From: Shewanella indica
GTDB lineage: Bacteria; Pseudomonadota; Gammaproteobacteria; Enterobacterales; Shewanellaceae
Length of the DNA: 64,000 nucleotides
Direction: 5' to 3'
Assembly (NCBI RefSeq): GCF_002836975.1
Contig: NZ_NIJK01000018.1
Location: 16,924-80,923, forward strand
Position 1 is the stretch's first letter, and each line of letters begins with the position of its first letter. The notes beneath the pieces are model-generated. The model searched no databases and had not been told where the DNA came from. It worked only from the letters and a program-made list of their open reading frames with translations. Shown here piece by piece: positions 62,901 to 64,000 of the stretch. The translations under genes and the position numbers were made by a program.

Positions 62901-63467
62901 CTGGCAGCCATGCAAGCCTGCCTGCAACGCCTGTTCGCCCTTGATGAGCTGAGTATCTACTCATCCTTCGAGCGTTATGACCTCAAGCAGTGCCTGTGGC
63001 TGCTTCCCACCCCAACCCGGCAGCGACTACTGCAGCTCCTGCTTGGCTACCAATTGGGATTTGAACTGTTCGATAAGCAGCTATTGCGGGCCTTTATGGC
63101 CGACAAGGTGCGCCGCGGCGACTGGCCAGCAACGCGATACATAGACAGGAGATACCAGGACAGCGATGAGCTGCAGGAAGCCGCGCTGAGCTGGTTGCTG
63201 CAAACCTTGGAGCCGCTGCGGCTTGAGCCGATGAAACTGCTGCGTTTTTGCCTCGGCAAGGGGGAATATGAGGCTCCCTGTGACTGGCTAGTCGCTCAAC
63301 TGAGAAACGGCACGCTGACGCCCCTTATTACTCAGTTGACTGTCAATGAGAAAATCGAGCTGATCGATTGCCTGGAAGGCGACTATCCCGACGCGGCCGA
63401 GTTGCTCTCGGCGCTAGCCAACGATGGCTCCCGCCGGGTCAGAGATGCCATGGCAGGACTAGTCTAA
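59973..63467 (+). CDS. Large 1164-residue protein of unknown function, copy 1 of a tandem pair
   Basis: No signal peptide or clear membrane helix, so probably cytoplasmic. Composition is leucine-, aspartate- and glutamine-rich and looks all-helical, perhaps HEAT-like solenoid, but I see no clear repeat period. One CxxC (ACYRCGKTE, near 327) is followed by an acidic stretch (about 335-350). I do not recognise the family. CAGGAAG precedes ATG 59973. A 97%-identical start of a second copy begins at 63637, with the last 60 bases upstream also alike, so this is a recent tandem duplication. Confidence 0.85.
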   Translation: MQSFKKHTLIPLDPQDPLSIAQALTQYRHQLQQSTILRKGMFDIEFVAETDSGNRRLQIDDLQDSGLRSLLQEALSQGPDGEVFMLPPLISDECDLYLSEPLLFAIAMQHPHLTPELLATAEAMIDFARRHNDLQRMWLDDSRIFGVEALFLLARRTPELAWLLARFLIPAWDNVYSNGYEQYMARLLELNGWSPDMLRAFVWCDSDHLRQGFFYSGETGIQSHQPLADFLKQNPQQYPLFKQLLSERLLNSPKLLAAEDRPLGRVDAVLHVFVSMYPIEFAWFEVEQSEGLDTLLESQFIRVSLEEEISDLRAAIESQASGALACYRCGKTEIAETDADEQEGSYQDEDDERPGRLLRLLKPLVLAQPQGAALWQYLHDGRQPQALAAQQPIALIPACKAKALGLYHYIVDYCVTAESNRHIAEELSSILSDSRYELLYGDEEDVEAFADILPSKSLPQRQQQYLRLLDIWFAWLGKPELEEIRENLVDDEGLLDDVQYLQRYGNLSDTSEQALLEAQLAKLLQQWNDKRQVYNRPLLNKTLALFRQHRQLANPDNWPLNQMELGHYVLLAFLWQQDCLAGCHDATSRALSERLNANSPWELLAGQVLKQAADDAKPLKAFICRPESSLCELEALQLAQDQLYRRGRDDVGRQLTLEPISDFQPKYLLFDKQDGFRRSAMLCYFLLASQHVFTHSSTQPNEPQAPALILARRLWQWLLELAPLKLLHYAAMPYSDDNFDPEFDSDTERQGFVSSMQSLGVSEALLTVFDFQLSLSSGDGANTLRALAQLSPLTQASSSQADPLLQALRRLPDREKLNAFELLELQFPGQGFIQHPELQREWSLCLEYFIRDNLKSWQRVLAQDFDGRCQLLERGIKQPVVAAPQLVVCEQAQDDRYDWLNVSLLRRQGEELQALLLTQAIPPEGLPQGVPGEVLLFDESVSAEEILAAFKALYSVDTRVALVNARLQAYLSGELPLAAMQACLQRLFALDELSIYSSFERYDLKQCLWLLPTPTRQRLLQLLLGYQLGFELFDKQLLRAFMADKVRRGDWPATRYIDRRYQDSDELQEAALSWLLQTLEPLRLEPMKLLRFCLGKGEYEAPCDWLVAQLRNGTLTPLITQLTVNEKIELIDCLEGDYPDAAELLSALANDGSRRVRDAMAGLV

Positions 63468-63636
63468 CTGTCACCCATGGTAAACAGTGAAGGGCGCGCA
63501 GAGACTCTGCATCGAATGGTCTCTGCCGCTCCCCTTCAAACTTCTGAATATGAGAGCATGTATCCGGCAAACAGGCTTGTTATCATCGCCGCCACTATTT
63601 CAAGGGTCTAGCCCGCACAGTAACTGAGTCAGGAAG

Positions 63637-64000
63637 ATGCAGTCATTTAAAAAGCACACACTTATCCCGCTGGATCCCCAAAATCCCCTCTCCATAGCGC
63701 AAGCCCTGACTCAATACCGACATCAATTGCAGCAAAGCACTATTCTGCGTAAAGGGATGTTCGATATCGAATTTGTCGCCGCGACAGACAGCGGCAACCG
63801 CCGCCTGCAGATCGATGATCTGCAAGATTCAGGACTGCGCAGCCTGCTGCAGGAAGCCCTGAGTCTGGGCCCGGATGGCGAAGTATTCACGCTGCCGCCA
63901 CTCATCAGTGACGAGTGTGACCTCTACCTCTCTGAACCTTTGCTGTTCGCCATTGCCATGCAACACCCTCACCTGACCCCCGAACTGCTGGCCACCGCCG
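63637..64000 (+). CDS. Second copy of the large unknown protein, cut off by window end
   Basis: The first 121 codons are in the window. Aligned base by base with copy 1 (59973-60336) I count 11 differences in 364, of which four change residues: D16N, E49A, Q77L and M85T. The upstream 60 bases (TTGTTATCATC, then CAGTAACTGAGTCAGGAAG) are also shared in part. The frame is open throughout. The remainder of the copy and any further copies lie beyond the window. Confidence 0.9.
   Translation, partial: MQSFKKHTLIPLDPQNPLSIAQALTQYRHQLQQSTILRKGMFDIEFVAATDSGNRRLQIDDLQDSGLRSLLQEALSLGPDGEVFTLPPLISDECDLYLSEPLLFAIAMQHPHLTPELLATA

Overview
The window looks like a chromosomal stretch of a Shewanella-type marine gammaproteobacterium. 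The pointers are the gene content and its combinations: a stand-alone ribB behind an FMN riboswitch, an ygiW/PepSY/two-component operon, ETF-ubiquinone oxidoreductase, several c-di-GMP proteins, a TorF-type porin and two RND pumps. Species assignment from this alone is not secure. I saw no rRNA, tRNA, CRISPR array, prophage or transposase gene. Protein family names rest on recognising motifs by eye; no search was run.

Layout. 1-2.9 kb: 5' part of an oligopeptidase B lipoprotein gene (minus), then the FMN riboswitch and ribB. 3-9.1 kb: a NIT-HAMP-PAS-GGDEF-EAL protein, ferritin (minus), moeA-moeB. 9.2-14.5 kb: a phosphoesterase/LamG-like lipoprotein, a Bax-inhibitor-1 family protein, an M23 peptidase, a LysR regulator divergent from an azoreductase-like gene, and a 55-residue YqaE/Pmp3 protein. 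14.6-18.3 kb: a pseudouridine synthase and a four-gene ygiW-PepSY-response regulator-histidine kinase operon. 18.4-23.7 kb: one long minus-strand operon, moaABCDE-modABC, joining molybdopterin synthesis to molybdate uptake, with a candidate Moco RNA leader. 24-28.4 kb: ETF-QO, a chemoreceptor and a small membrane protein. 28.5-32.8 kb: an XRE/ScfR-type regulator with a striking triple direct repeat at its start, a Cys-rich unknown, a YeiH-family exporter, a small membrane protein and a membrane-anchored LuxR-type regulator. 32.9-38.5 kb: a CusCBA-like heavy-metal-type RND operon ending in a DUF3240 gene. 38.5-40.3 kb: PqiA-like and HD-GYP genes.

40.5-46.7 kb holds the most unusual block: six tightly packed minus-strand genes, in transcription order a TonB-dependent receptor, a double ABC ATPase, an ECF T-component, an S-component-like membrane protein, a protein resembling archaeal TiaS (tRNA-Ile2 agmatinylcytidine synthetase), and a 71-residue Cys-rich protein. 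This looks like an outer-to-inner membrane uptake route for an unknown compound, coupled to a TiaS-like ATP-using enzyme. The receptor gene carries nineteen 36-bp tandem repeats (18 identical) that insert 228 Gly/Ser/Thr/Asn residues into the barrel region.

47-52.6 kb: menF, a periplasmic binding protein, a preQ1-I-type riboswitch with promoter ahead of yhhQ, a GNAT acetyltransferase, a TorF-like porin and a LysR regulator, with two related small repeat elements flanking the yhhQ region. 53-57.4 kb: an acrAB-type RND pump without a tolC gene. 57.6-64 kb: mtnC, a hot-dog thioesterase, a PBP7-type endopeptidase, and two tandem copies (the second cut by the window end) of an unrecognised 1164-residue protein.
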